From positions 183,384 to 234,085 of the forward strand of contig NZ_BNBF01000003.1 in assembly GCF_014654935.1 (NCBI RefSeq): a stretch of DNA of 50,702 nucleotides. Direction: 5' to 3'. The position numbers were made by a program, and so were the translations under genes. Each line of letters starts with the position of its first letter. Position 1 is the stretch's first letter. Shown in pieces: positions 32,574-41,709 of this stretch. This DNA comes from Streptomyces capoamus. GTDB lineage: Bacteria; Actinomycetota; Actinomycetes; Streptomycetales; Streptomycetaceae. The notes under the pieces were generated by a model, which saw only the letters and a program-made list of their open reading frames with translations, was not told the origin of the DNA and ran no database searches.

Positions 32574-34487
32574 CTACGGCCTGGTGCGGACGAAGCGCAG
32601 CGTCGCGTAGCCCTCGCCCGGGCCCGGCGGCCGGTTCCAGGGGCCCGTCAGGAACGTGTGCAGCCGCCCGAGAGTGAGGGCGAACCGCGGCAACCGTACG
32701 CCGTACTCGGCGGCGAGCGCTTCCAGGGCCCGGCGTTCACCCAGCCGCCCGGCGGGCGGATCCTCCGGCCGGAACAGCCGCTCCGGATCCAGCGCGGCCG
32801 GCACGGACCCCCGTACGCCGACCGCCGTCCCCCGCACCGTGAACGCGTACCGCTCCTCCCCGCGTTCCGCGACGGACAGGTGGAAGACGCCGGGACGGTG
32901 CCCGTCGGACGGCTCGCTCCACACCGTCACCGCGCGGGTCCCGTGCGAAGCGGCGACGCCGGGGGAGACGAACCACTTCTCGGCGAAGCCCGTGCCGGGG
33001 CAGGCTTCCAGCGCGAAGCTCCAGCCGTCGCCCGCCCGGCCGACGGCGGCGCGGGCCCTGTCCTCCCACTCGGCCGCCTTCGCGCCGCCGCGCGGGTGCA
33101 TCCGGGACTCCCACAACGTCGTCGGCCCGGTCAGCACGCCGGCGCCGTCCGCGCCGACACGGCCGGGCAGTTCGGCCGGCTCCACCCCCTCCACCAGGAC
33201 GAAGCGATACGACGACGACAGCACATGGCCGGGATCCAGCTCGGTCAGCCACGCCAGCCCCGGCGGGTCCGCCCCGGCCACCGGAGCGGGACGCGCGCCC
33301 CGCTGCCCGGCCCGGGGGACGGCCAGCAGTTCCCGGCCCCGCTCCGGGGTCAGCAGCGGGCCGAGGAGCGGGTCGGCGCACAGACCGACCGGCGCGATGT
33401 GCTCCGGCCCCACGGGCCGCCACTCGGGCAGCGCGGCGCACAGGGTGTGCCACGCCCCGTCCGTGTCACCCCACCGCGCCTGTTCCCGGGCCTGAGCCAC
33501 GGCACGCCCGAAGGGGCCGTCAGGGGTGTAGCGGTAGGTGCCTTCCCGTACGTCCCGCAGGATCGCGTCCGCCGTCCCGGCCAGTGCGGGGTTGCCGCCC
33601 AGGTGGTAGGCCCACGAGGAGTCGTGCCGGTGCGCGGTCACGTGCTCGGCCGCCAGGACGGGCAGCACCTCGGGCGCGTACAACGGATCGGTCGTGAGCC
33701 CGTGGAACGACACGGTGTACGTGTGCCCGAGCAGGCGGCGGATCTGGTCGCGCAGCCCCGCCGCACGCGGCCGCCCGTACGCGAGCGCCTCCGCCAGGGT
33801 CGCCTCGGCCTGCGCGTACCGCCCCCGCAGCGCCGTCAGCCGGGCCTCCTCCACGGACGCGTCCAGCGCCCGCGTCGTGTCGTTGACGAACGCACGCCCG
33901 GTCCTGCCCGCCCGGTCCGCCTCGAGGGTGTGGAACTCCCGGTACATGTCCTCCATGAACGCGCGGAAGGATGCGTACCGTTCCGGCGGGCTCGCTCGCC
34001 AGGACGCCCAGGAGTACACGGCCCACTCGCCGCCGGCGTCCACGTCCCCGGGATCCATCAGCAGGTGGACGGCGTCCGACTCCACGTCCAGTTGCAGGGC
34101 CCGGTCCCACATCCCGGCCGGCACCGCGTGCTCGGCACCGGGCTCGTCGTCCGGCTCCCCGGGATACCACTCGGACAGTCCCGCCGCGTCCTGGTGCCAC
34201 CGCACCTGCGCGGTACCGGCGAGCAGCCACACGAAGCCGCCCGCGTGCCGCCACCCGTCACTCACCCTCAGGAACGACCGGTACGAGGGAGGCAGCCGGT
34301 GTCCGAGCCGGCCCTCCAGAGCGAGGATCCGCTCCTCCGGGGCGGGCGGTAAGCCCAGCCACCGCGTGCGCAGCACCTCCTCGTGTCCCGCGAGCCGCTC
34401 GTCCTCGGGCGCGTCGGGATCCTGCGCGTCCGCCCACTCGTGGCTCCAGCGCGTCAGGAACGTCCGCCAGTAGTCGATGTCCGTCAT
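32574..34487 (-). CDS. Large SMI1/KNR4 (SUKH)-domain protein
   Basis: 637 residues from ATG 34487. The N-terminal 170 residues show a SUKH fold: PPAPEERILALEGRLGHRLPPSYRSFLRVSDGW, then GGFVWLLAGTAQVRW and the acidic, Trp-rich VYSWASWRASPPERYASFRAFMEDM. The middle (about 200-330) is helical and resembles short tetratricopeptide units; the C-terminal third has no recognised domain. SUKH domains are frequent in immunity proteins against contact-dependent toxins and in cell-wall regulators. The length is far above the usual 150-200 residues of immunity proteins, and no toxin gene is adjacent. It converges on the alginate-lyase-like gene, 17 bases between stops. Confidence 0.8.
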   Translation of the reverse strand: MTDIDYWRTFLTRWSHEWADAQDPDAPEDERLAGHEEVLRTRWLGLPPAPEERILALEGRLGHRLPPSYRSFLRVSDGWRHAGGFVWLLAGTAQVRWHQDAAGLSEWYPGEPDDEPGAEHAVPAGMWDRALQLDVESDAVHLLMDPGDVDAGGEWAVYSWASWRASPPERYASFRAFMEDMYREFHTLEADRAGRTGRAFVNDTTRALDASVEEARLTALRGRYAQAEATLAEALAYGRPRAAGLRDQIRRLLGHTYTVSFHGLTTDPLYAPEVLPVLAAEHVTAHRHDSSWAYHLGGNPALAGTADAILRDVREGTYRYTPDGPFGRAVAQAREQARWGDTDGAWHTLCAALPEWRPVGPEHIAPVGLCADPLLGPLLTPERGRELLAVPRAGQRGARPAPVAGADPPGLAWLTELDPGHVLSSSYRFVLVEGVEPAELPGRVGADGAGVLTGPTTLWESRMHPRGGAKAAEWEDRARAAVGRAGDGWSFALEACPGTGFAEKWFVSPGVAASHGTRAVTVWSEPSDGHRPGVFHLSVAERGEERYAFTVRGTAVGVRGSVPAALDPERLFRPEDPPAGRLGERRALEALAAEYGVRLPRFALTLGRLHTFLTGPWNRPPGPGEGYATLRFVRTRP

Positions 34488-34595
34488 GCCCCCGATGGTG
34501 CCGGACACCACTGACAACGCCCGGCCGAGCGGCACGAGTCCGGAAACGAGACCGGTACCCGCCTGGCCGGGGCCCACGTCGGCGTGCGAGGGCAC

Positions 34596-34636
34596 ACGAC
34601 ACAGGGCCCGGGCTGGGAGCCCGGGCCCTGTGTCGT
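34596..34636 (-). terminator. Long perfect hairpin behind the SRPBCC gene
   Basis: An 18-bp perfect stem (ACGACACAGGGCCCGGGC and complement) with a 5-base loop lies 19 bases beyond the SRPBCC stop on the minus strand. It isolates that gene from the SMI1/KNR4 gene. No U-tract. Confidence 0.85.
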
Positions 34637-34655
34637 ATGAGACCTGTGGGGGACG

Positions 34656-35135
34656 TCAGAGCGCCGACGGACCCGTGTCACCGGGGCGGACCCGGCCTCG
34701 CCACGCGCCGGTCTCGCCGCCGCGCTCCTCGATGTACTCCTTGAACCGCTTCATGTCACCCTTGACGCGGCGGTCGATGGTGCCGATCAGGTCCGCGACC
34801 TTCTCCGCGGCTCCGCTGGGCTCCACGTCCATCACCAGCTCCACCCGGGTGTGGCTCTCGTCCACACGTTCGAAGCGTACCGAGCCCCGCTGGCTGGTGT
34901 CGCCGCTGGTGGTGCGCCAGGTGATGCGCTCGTCGGGCAGCTGGTCGACGATCTCCGTGTCGAACTCCCGCCGTACCCCGCCGATCTTCGTGGTCCAGTG
35001 ATTGTGCCGGTCGTCCAGCTGCCTGACCTCCTCGACGCCCTCCATGAAGTTCGGGAACTCCTCGAACTGCGTCCACTGGTTGTAGGCGGTGTGGAGCGGA
35101 ACCTCTACCTCGACCGCTTCCCGGACCGTGCTCAT
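34656..35135 (-). CDS. SRPBCC family protein (polyketide cyclase/dehydrase-like, YndB type)
   Basis: 159 residues from ATG 35135, preceded by ACGGAGGTACGGAG. It starts MSTVREAVEVEVPLHTAYNQWTQFEEFPNFMEGVEEV and continues HNHWTTKIGGVRREFDTEIVDQLPDERITWRT, the helix-grip pattern of cyclase/dehydrase SRPBCC proteins. The end is a long amphipathic helix (KVADLIGTIDRRVKGDMKRFKEYIEERGG). Proteins of this subgroup are common in actinobacteria and are often annotated as cyclases without proof. It probably binds a hydrophobic ligand or membrane lipid. It diverges from htpG across 232 bases. Confidence 0.9.
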   Translation of the reverse strand: MSTVREAVEVEVPLHTAYNQWTQFEEFPNFMEGVEEVRQLDDRHNHWTTKIGGVRREFDTEIVDQLPDERITWRTTSGDTSQRGSVRFERVDESHTRVELVMDVEPSGAAEKVADLIGTIDRRVKGDMKRFKEYIEERGGETGAWRGRVRPGDTGPSAL

Positions 35136-35367
35136 CTCCGTACCTCCGTTGTCACTCCTTGGCTGCACCGGCCGAGTACCCGGGGAAGCGGAGGTCATGG
35201 GCACCGAAACCGGAACGAGAAGCGTGAGGGGGCGTACACGGTTCGCATCGGCCGCTGCGCGGCCCGCTCCGCCCCGTCGTTGCCCCCATTCCGCCCACCG
35301 CGCTGACGTGGTGTTTTACAGTGGCAGCACCAGTCCCGGCGACAGGACCTGTGAGGTATTCGCGAAC

Positions 35368-37272
35368 ATGCCGACTGAGACCTTCGAGTTTCAGGTAGAG
35401 GCTCGTCAGCTGCTCCAGCTGATGATCCACTCGGTCTACTCGAACAAGGACGTCTTCCTGCGGGAGCTCGTGTCCAACGCGTCGGACGCGCTGGACAAGC
35501 TGCGTCTGGAGAAGCTGTGGGACGACTCGCTCGACGCCGACGTGTCCGACCTGCACATCCAGATCGACATCGACAAGGACGCCCGCACGCTCACCGTGCG
35601 GGACAACGGCATCGGGATGTCGTACGACGAGGTCGGGCAGCTGATCGGCACCATCGCCAACTCGGGCACCGCGAAGTTCCTGCGGGAGCTGCGGGAGGCC
35701 CAGGACAAGGCCGGTGAGGAGGGACTCATCGGCCAGTTCGGCGTCGGTTTCTACTCCGGCTTCATGGTGGCCGACGAGATGACCCTGCTGACCCGGCGCG
35801 CCGGGGAGAGCCAGGGCACCCGCTGGTCGTCGCGCGGTGAGGGCACGTACACGCTGGAGACGGTCGACGACGCGCCGCAGGGCACCTCGGTCACGCTCCA
35901 CCTCAAACCGGCCGACCCCGAGAACCAGCTGCACGACTACACCTCGCCGTGGAAGATCAAGGAGATCATCAAGCGGTACTCGGACTTCATCACCTGGCCC
36001 ATCCGCATGGTGCCCGAGGGCCCCGCCGACGGGAGCGACGAGGCGCCCGCACCCGAGACCCTCAACTCCATGAAGGCCCTGTGGGCGCGGTCCCGCGACG
36101 AGGTCTCCGACGACGAGTACCACGAGCTGTACAAGCACATCGGCCACGACTGGCGGGACCCGCTGGAGACGATCAGGCTCCAGGCGGAGGGCACCTTCGA
36201 GTACCAGGCCCTCCTCTTCCTCCCCGCGCACGCGCCCCACGACCTGTTCACGCGCGACTTCAGGCGCGGCGTGCAGCTCTACGTCAAGCGCGTGTTCATC
36301 ATGGACGACTGCGAGGCGCTGCTGCCGCCGTACCTGCGCTTCGTCAAGGGCGTCGTCGACGCGGCCGACCTCTCGCTCAACGTGTCCCGCGAGATCCTCC
36401 AGCAGGACCGCCACATCGAGATGATGCGGCGACGGCTGACGAAGAAGGTCCTGTCCACGGTCAAGGAGATGATGACCAAGGACCGTGAGCGCTACGACAC
36501 GTTCTGGCGGGAGTTCGGCACGGTCCTGAAGGAAGGGCTGGTCACCGACACGGAGAACCGCGACGCCATCCTCGCCGTCGCGTCGTTCGCCAGCACGCAC
36601 CACGAGTCCGAACCGACCACGCTCAAGAGCTACGCGGAGCGGATGCAGGACGGCCAGGAGGACATCTACTACCTGACCGGAGAGTCCCGGCAGAGCATCG
36701 AGAACTCCCCGCACATGGAGGCCTTCCGGGAGCGGGGCATCGAGGTGCTGCTGCTTACCGACCCGGTCGACGAGGTGTGGGCGGACGCCGTCGGCGAGTA
36801 CGAGGGCAAGAAGCTGCGGTCCGTCGCCAAGGGACAGATCGACCTCGACGCCAAGGACGAGGACACCCCGGACGCCGAGCGGGAGAAGCAGACCGAGGAG
36901 TACGCCGGGCTGCTCGGCTGGATGAAGGAGCAGCTGGATGAGGACATCAAGGAGGTGCGCCTGTCCTCCCGCCTCACCGTGTCCCCGGCCTGCGTCGTCT
37001 CCGACGCGCACGACCTGACCCCGGCCCTGGAGAACATGTACCGCGCCATGGGCCAGGAGGTGCCGCGCGCCAAGCGGATCCTGGAGCTGAACCCGCACCA
37101 CCAGCTGGTGAAGGGTCTCAACCAGGCGTACAAGGAGCGCGAGGACCGCTCGGAGCTGGCCGAGACCGCCGAACTCCTGCACGGCCTGGCCGTGCTCGCG
37201 GAGGGCGGCCAGCCGAAGGAACCGGCCCGGTTCGTCAAGCTGATGGCGGACCGTCTGGAACGCGCGCTGTAA
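35368..37272 (+). CDS. htpG: Molecular chaperone HtpG (Hsp90)
   Basis: 634 residues from ATG 35368. A GHKL ATPase domain occupies the first 210 residues: [39 protein letters not shown], the ATP-site phrases DNGIGM and TIANSGT, and the lid [15 protein letters not shown]. The middle domain (about 230-490) contains the catalytic-loop region [17 protein letters not shown]. The C-terminal dimerisation domain ends [11 protein letters not shown]. Full family length, with no charged linker, as in bacteria. Hsp90 uses ATP-driven clamp cycling to remodel late folding clients. I did not find a CIRCE or HspR site in the 232-base upstream region. The gene ends before the hairpin at 37295. Confidence 0.98.
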
Positions 37273-37294
37273 CGCGGCTCCGGCCGACCCCGGT

Positions 37295-37332
37295 GGCCTG
37301 TCCGTCCGTCCGCCCGTCCGGGCGGGCAGGCC
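37295..37332 (+). terminator. Terminator behind htpG
   Basis: GGCCTGTCCGTCC pairs with GGGCGGGCAGGCC (13 bp with two G-U pairs in RNA). A competing inner stem CGCCCG-tc-CGGGCG also forms. It begins 22 bases after the htpG stop. Confidence 0.65.
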
Positions 37333-37472
37333 ATGGACGGCTTCGGCGCACCCGCTGCACCTGGCCCACGATCTCGCCGCCTACGGGATCCCCCAGCCGT
37401 ACCGGCGACTCGGCGACGGCACCCGCCCCCCGGGCCGGCCTGGGCCGGCACCGGGAGGAGGGCCGGCGAACC

Positions 37473-37849
37473 TCAGAACGCGCCCAGGTCCGCCGCGACC
37501 CAGTGCTCGGGCCGCATGTAGATGAGGAAGTGCTCGCCGAGGTTCGCCCGGTCGTACTCCACGAAGGCGGCGACCTTGTCCTCCGGGAGGTAGCGCGCGG
37601 CCATCTCCCCCACACGTAGCGCACGGAGGGCTGCGTGCGCTGCGCCATCAGACTGAAGCGCCCCGCGGAGAGGATCGCCCGGGCCTTGCGTGAATCGCGC
37701 CCGGTCCGCACCCACACCTCACCGCCCGGCGTGTACTGGTACCAGATGGGAACCGTCAGCGGCGCGCGGTCCGGTCGTTCGACGACCGACAGGGCGCCTA
37801 TGTGAGGCTCCGCCAGGAACTGCTCGCGTTCATGTAAGGAGAGTGTCAC
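37473..37849 (-). pseudogene. Broken pyridoxamine 5'-phosphate oxidase-like (PPOX) gene
   Basis: Reading from GTG 37849, the first part is intact PPOX/FMN-binding text: HEREQFLAEPHIGALSVVER, then TVPIWYQYTPGGEVWVRTG and FSLMAQRTQPSVRYV. At about 37610 this frame turns to nonsense (WGRWPRATSRR). The expected C-terminal half appears in another frame: EMAARYLPEDKVAAFVEYDRANLGEHFLIYMRPEHWVAADLGAF up to TGA 37473. The segment normally joining them (a VSVEGPV-type strand and the following loop) is absent. A deletion of about 50 bases, not a multiple of three, therefore explains the break. The remaining sequence is little decayed, so the loss looks recent or could be a sequencing error. Confidence 0.85.
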
Positions 37850-37888
37850 GGGGTCGACTTTAACCCCGATCACCGTCCGGACGCCGTG

Positions 37889-38104
37889 TCAGCCGGCCTC
37901 GCGGTCCAGGACCCGGCGGGCCGCCTCCGCCTCCGCCGCCTGCGGGGACAACTCGTCGAGGGTGTCGAGTTCGTCGTCCGCTTCCAGTTCCCGCTCCCAG
38001 GCCGCGGCGAGCTGCTCCTGTTCCTCACGCGGCTTCGCGCCGACGGCCTCCCGGTGACCGGGGTCCAGCGCCGCCAGGAATCGCTCGAGGGAATCCTTCG
38101 GCAT
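37889..38104 (-). CDS. Small acidic protein, unknown function
   Basis: 71 residues from ATG 38104, with AAGGAG at good spacing. It is highly acidic and helical: MPKDSLERFLAALDPGHREA, then REEQEQLAAAWERELEADDELDTLDELSPQAAEAEAARRVLDREAG. No signal, membrane segment or known motif. It lies between the broken PPOX gene and the MFS gene on the same strand. The clean ribosome site and codon use support a real gene. Confidence 0.65.
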   Translation of the reverse strand: MPKDSLERFLAALDPGHREAVGAKPREEQEQLAAAWERELEADDELDTLDELSPQAAEAEAARRVLDREAG

Positions 38105-38239
38105 GCAGTGCTCCTTGTCGCCGCTCGCGGTGCCGCTCCCGGCCCAGCATGGCCAACGGCGCCCGCGTCCGCGGTCCGACACGGCACCCGACCACCCTGA
38201 TGGACCTGGGGAGGCAGCGCGGCGCGCACGGGTCCGCCG

Positions 38240-39751
38240 TCAGGTGTGCCGGGCGTGCACCGGGTCGTTGGCCACCTCCTCAGGGCACGTGCGGCGGGGC
38301 CGGTGCGTGTGCCGGTCGCGCCGCCAGTCGGCCGTCGCGAGCGCGAGGGACGCCGCCATGCCCACCAGGGCGGCGCCCAGCGCGGTGACGAGAGCGCCGC
38401 GATAGTCGTGGCTCCTGCCGAGCACCAGGTAGAAGAGGCCGGGCAGGGCCGCGGTCCCCAGCGCGGCGCCCAGCCGCTGCCCGGTCTGCAGCGCACCGCC
38501 CGCCGCGCCCGCCATGCGCACGGGTACGTCCCGCAGGGTCATGGTGATGTTGGGGGAGACCACCAAACCGCTGCCGACACCGCCGAGGAAGAGGACCGGG
38601 GCGGCGAGCCAGGGCGCCGTGTGCAGCGGCGCGAACCGGAGCAGCAGCGCGGTGCCGCCCAGACCGGCGATCACCCCCGCGAGACCGCACACGGTGAGCA
38701 GGCGCCCGAACCGCTCCACCAGCCGACCGGAGACCACGGCCGCGCTCGCAGAGCCCAGCGCGAAGGGGGTGACGGCCAGGCCGGACCACAGCGGGGAGAA
38801 ACCGAGACCGCGCTGGTAGAAGAGGGCGAAGACCAGCCAGACGCCGCTGAAGCCGACGAAGTACAGCGTGCCGATGCCGGCGCCGACGGCGTAGCCGCGC
38901 ACGGTGCTGAACAGCCGCGGGTCGAGCAAGGGCTGCGTACCCCGGGCGACGAGGCGGTGCTGCCACCAGGTGAACACGGCGAGGATCGCCGCCCCCACCG
39001 GGAACAGCCACCACAGTTGGTCGAGCCCGCCGGAGTCCGCCTGGACCAGCGGATACATGAGGGCCAGGACACCCAGGCCGAGCAGCAGCACACCGGTCGC
39101 GTCGACCCGGCCACGCTCGGAGCGCCGGGTCCGGGGCAGCAGCCGGCGGCCGAGCAGGACGGCCAGGATGCCGATGGGGACGTTCACGTAGAAGATCCAC
39201 CGCCAGCCCTGCGGGCCGGAGGCGAGGGCGAGGAGGGCACCGCCCGTGATCGGGCCGGCGGCGGAGGAGATGCCGACGGTGGCGCCGAAGAAGCCGAAGG
39301 CCCGACCGCGCTCGGCCCCGCGGAACATCTGCTGGATCAGCGCGGAATTCTGGGGCGCCATGAAGCCCGCCGCCAGGCCCTGGGCGAGCCGGGCCACCAC
39401 CAGCAGCGTGATGCCGGGGGCCGCTCCGCAGGCCGCGCTGCAGAGCACGAAGCCGCTCAGCGCCAGCAGGAAGATACGGCGCCGGTCCAGGGCGTCACCG
39501 AGACGGCCGGCGGTGACCAGGGCGAGCGCGAACGTCAGGGCGTACCCGGAGACGACCCACTGCACCTGGGCGGCGGAGGCGTGCAGGGAGCGCTGGATGG
39601 TGGGCAGCGCGACCGCCACGATGGTCACGTCGAGCAGACTCATGAAACCGGCGACCAGCGTGACCCACAGGGCGCGCCACCGCTGCGGATCGGGCGTGTG
39701 CCCGGCCTCCGGGGCACCTGGGTCCCGGCCGTCCGCTGCCGACGCTGCCAC
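38240..39751 (-). CDS. MFS exporter, DHA2 type
   Basis: 503 residues from GTG 39751, with AGAGGAG upstream; longer in-frame readings upstream are Arg-rich nonsense. Helix 1 is RALWVTLVAGFMSLLDVTIVAVALPTIQRSLHASAAQVQWVVSGYAL, motif A is GRLGDALDRRRIF, and motif C-like text is TVGISSAAGPITGGALL. About 14 helices, with the final part containing PVRMAGAAGGALQTGQRLGAALG, a hallmark of this exporter group. It is a proton-driven drug or metabolite exporter with unknown substrate. The cytoplasmic tail is basic (WRRDRHTHRPRRT). Confidence 0.9.
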   Translation of the reverse strand: MAASAADGRDPGAPEAGHTPDPQRWRALWVTLVAGFMSLLDVTIVAVALPTIQRSLHASAAQVQWVVSGYALTFALALVTAGRLGDALDRRRIFLLALSGFVLCSAACGAAPGITLLVVARLAQGLAAGFMAPQNSALIQQMFRGAERGRAFGFFGATVGISSAAGPITGGALLALASGPQGWRWIFYVNVPIGILAVLLGRRLLPRTRRSERGRVDATGVLLLGLGVLALMYPLVQADSGGLDQLWWLFPVGAAILAVFTWWQHRLVARGTQPLLDPRLFSTVRGYAVGAGIGTLYFVGFSGVWLVFALFYQRGLGFSPLWSGLAVTPFALGSASAAVVSGRLVERFGRLLTVCGLAGVIAGLGGTALLLRFAPLHTAPWLAAPVLFLGGVGSGLVVSPNITMTLRDVPVRMAGAAGGALQTGQRLGAALGTAALPGLFYLVLGRSHDYRGALVTALGAALVGMAASLALATADWRRDRHTHRPRRTCPEEVANDPVHARHT

Positions 39752-39891
39752 GTGGACTCCTCTCGCCGGACCCCCGTCACCCGGTCGAACCAAGTTCCCC
39801 CCGCCCGGCGCGGGCACACATGGTGCCGGCCGTTTCCGTGCACGGCCCCCGGGAACCCGGACGGGGCGACCGAGCGGAGCGGAGGACGGCC

Positions 39892-40137
39892 ATGACGGAA
39901 CACACCGGGGAACCCGCCGACCGGTACGCGCGGGCCCGTGACGAGGAGGAGCCCGGAGCACATTCGGGCAGCGAGAGCCAGGCCCGCGAACGGACGGTTC
40001 CGGGCACGGCGAGCGCCAAAGAGGGCTACCAGCCCGAGGCCGGCACCGTGGCCGGCGAGCCGCTGCGCGGCGTGGGCATGGAGGACCAGGAGGATGAAGG
40101 GCGGCGAGGCGGCGAGGACACGGGCTCCGGCGGGTAG
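39892..40137 (+). CDS. Small hydrophilic protein, unknown function
   Basis: 81 residues from ATG 39892 with GCGGAGGACGGCC upstream. Entirely hydrophilic and rich in Glu, Gly, Arg, Ser: EEPGAHSGSESQARERTVPGTASAKEGYQPEAGTVAGEPLRGVGMEDQEDEGRR. Composition resembles disordered stress or hydrophilin-type proteins, but no family is assigned. It is divergent from the MFS gene and convergent with the GH16-like gene. Confidence 0.65.
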   Translation: MTEHTGEPADRYARARDEEEPGAHSGSESQARERTVPGTASAKEGYQPEAGTVAGEPLRGVGMEDQEDEGRRGGEDTGSGG

Positions 40138-40169
40138 TCACCGGCCGGACGCGTGGACGCGTGGACGGT

Positions 40170-40997
40170 TCAGGAAGACGACTCTGCGCCCCCCGCCTCG
40201 GACGGCGCCTCGGACGGCTCTCCATGCCCGGCCGCGGATGCCGTTGCCCTACCGCCTGTGCCGCCCGTGCCGCCGCGCGGCGCACGGGTCGCGGACGGAC
40301 GCCGTACCACCAGGCTGGCCACCTCGAACGACATCTCGGTCGCCCCCGGGTCGGGTGACGGGTGGTAGCGGCCGGCGCTGACCGAGAGGTTCACGATCAG
40401 GTAGGCCCGCCAGGAGCGCCCCACGCCCCGCCCGTCCGCGAAGACCCGCGCGCCGTTCAGCCACCAGACCACCGACCGCGCCCCGAAATCGGTGCGCAGG
40501 TCCACCCAGGCCCCGGGGGCGACTGCGTCGTCGGTCAGGTAGAGGCTGCCGCCGCGGACGTGGTTGGTGAACTCCAGCAGGTCCGGGTTGTCCGGGTGGT
40601 ACTCGAAGACGTCGACCTCCTGGTCGCCGTCCCGCCAGGTCCAGATGGCCGGCCAGGCACCGGTCTGCTCGGGCAGTCGTACGCGCGCCTCCAGTACGTC
40701 CCCCGACCGCACCATGAACCCGTCCGGGCTGCCCTCGGTGGTCAGCAGTCCCGTGTTCCACAGCCCGTCCGGCCGCCGGGTGGCCCGGAACACGCCCGAG
40801 CGGCTGTAGGCGGCGTCGGACACCAGGTAGTCGAGTTTGTTGTCACCCGGGTTGACCGGCCCGCCGCCCGGGTAGGCCCACGAGCGTCCCGCGACCCACT
40901 GGGTCTCGGAGGCGAAGTCCGCCGTGAACACCACGCCGGGCTCAGGGGGAGGGACACGCGGATGCGGCACCGCGCCGGGGGATGTCGATTCGTCCAT
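40170..40997 (-). CDS. GH16-like beta-glucanase without secretion signal
   Basis: 275 residues from ATG 40997. The single GH16 domain (about 20-240) contains the catalytic signature E127-V-D129-V-F-E132 in WRDGDQEVDVFEYHPDN, fitting ExDxxE, plus LEARVRLPEQTGAWPAIWTW before it and the later strand PGAWVDLRTDFGARSVVWWLNG. GH16 enzymes cut beta-1,3 and beta-1,3-1,4 glucans or agar-type polymers. There is no signal peptide: the N-terminus is MDESTSPGAVPHPRVPPPEP. The C-terminal 40 residues are Gly/Ala/Ser/Glu-rich. Either export is non-classical, or it acts inside the cell on an imported or endogenous glycan. Confidence 0.85.
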   Translation of the reverse strand: MDESTSPGAVPHPRVPPPEPGVVFTADFASETQWVAGRSWAYPGGGPVNPGDNKLDYLVSDAAYSRSGVFRATRRPDGLWNTGLLTTEGSPDGFMVRSGDVLEARVRLPEQTGAWPAIWTWRDGDQEVDVFEYHPDNPDLLEFTNHVRGGSLYLTDDAVAPGAWVDLRTDFGARSVVWWLNGARVFADGRGVGRSWRAYLIVNLSVSAGRYHPSPDPGATEMSFEVASLVVRRPSATRAPRGGTGGTGGRATASAAGHGEPSEAPSEAGGAESSS

Positions 40998-41123
40998 ATG
41001 CGATGTCTCACCGGCTGGCGGCCCGCCATGCGCCGGGGCGGCGGCCCGCCCGGGAGCACATCCGTTCGGCGGTTCCACCACCGGAACCCCATCTGTCCCG
41101 CGAGAGCGCGGGGCGGGCCGCCG

Positions 41124-41297
41124 TCAGCGGACCACGCGGTGCCTCCTGCCCCCTCGGCGGAAGCGCACGGCCACGTAGACGAGATCGAGAACGAGCACGA
41201 CGACGCCGATGACCAGCAGGTAGAACAGGCCGTGGACGGCGACGCCGATGATGCCCAGGGCGACGGCCACGAGGATCAGCAACAGGAACAGGCTCAT
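41124..41297 (-). CDS. Small hydrophobic membrane protein
   Basis: 57 residues from ATG 41297, with GGGAGATCCG before it. Nearly all hydrophobic: MSLFLLLILVAVALGIIGVAV, HGLFYLLVIGVVVLVLDLVYVAV, then a basic tail RFRRGGRRHRVVR. Two transmembrane helices with a cytoplasmic basic end are predicted. The type is widespread in Streptomyces near PRC-barrel and stress genes. Function is unknown. It is 25 bases downstream of the PRC-barrel gene on the same strand, so probably co-transcribed. It is shorter than usual gene-length cut-offs. Confidence 0.75.
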   Translation of the reverse strand: MSLFLLLILVAVALGIIGVAVHGLFYLLVIGVVVLVLDLVYVAVRFRRGGRRHRVVR

Positions 41298-41322
41298 CGG
41301 ATCTCCCGTCGGATTCAGCAGG

Positions 41323-41679
41323 TCAACGGCGGCCCAGGCGTCGCTCGCCGTCGGCGCCCGGCGTGTAGGTCAGCTCGTAGTGGGCGAACACCGCCGGTTC
41401 GTCGGCGGCGGGAAGCTCCCCGTCGATGTCGATCGACGGGGCTTTCTTGACCCGGTCCTTGCCGTGGGCGACCTTCAGATAGCCCGGACCGACGGTCGCA
41501 CCGGTGAGGGGCACGAACGCCAGCCGGCGGCGGGTCGGCAGACCCACGGTCACGGTGGCGAAGAAGGGCTGGTCGGTGCTGGTGTCCACATAGACGGCCT
41601 CCAGCGTGCCGATCTTGTGTCCGTCCGCGTCGACGACGTCGTGCTCTCGCCATTCGCGGATATCGGATGCTTCGAACAT
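41323..41679 (-). CDS. PRC-barrel domain protein
   Basis: 118 residues from ATG 41679 with AGGAGG upstream. The PRC-barrel occupies about residues 5-90: MFEASDIREWREHDVVDADGHKIGTLEAVYVDTSTDQPFFATVTV, with RRLAFVPLTGATVGPGYLKV next. The C-terminal part adds APSIDIDGELPAADEPAVFAHYELTYTP, a common extension in actinobacterial members. PRC barrels act in RNA processing (RimM) or as structural domains in stress proteins. The exact role is unknown. It forms a likely two-gene unit with the small membrane protein. Confidence 0.93.
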   Translation of the reverse strand: MFEASDIREWREHDVVDADGHKIGTLEAVYVDTSTDQPFFATVTVGLPTRRRLAFVPLTGATVGPGYLKVAHGKDRVKKAPSIDIDGELPAADEPAVFAHYELTYTPGADGERRLGRR

Positions 41680-41709
41680 CACAACCTCCTGTGCGGGGGG
41701 TACCCATGG

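Noticed and set aside
35152-37182. A 676-codon open frame antisense to htpG
   Set aside because: Same shadow effect. HtpG motifs are complete on the plus strand, and the antisense text has no ribosome site or recognisable fold.
37333-37472. Possible gene fragment between the htpG terminator and the broken PPOX gene
   Set aside because: About 45 codons of plausible text in one frame, but no start, no ribosome site and no recognisable motif.
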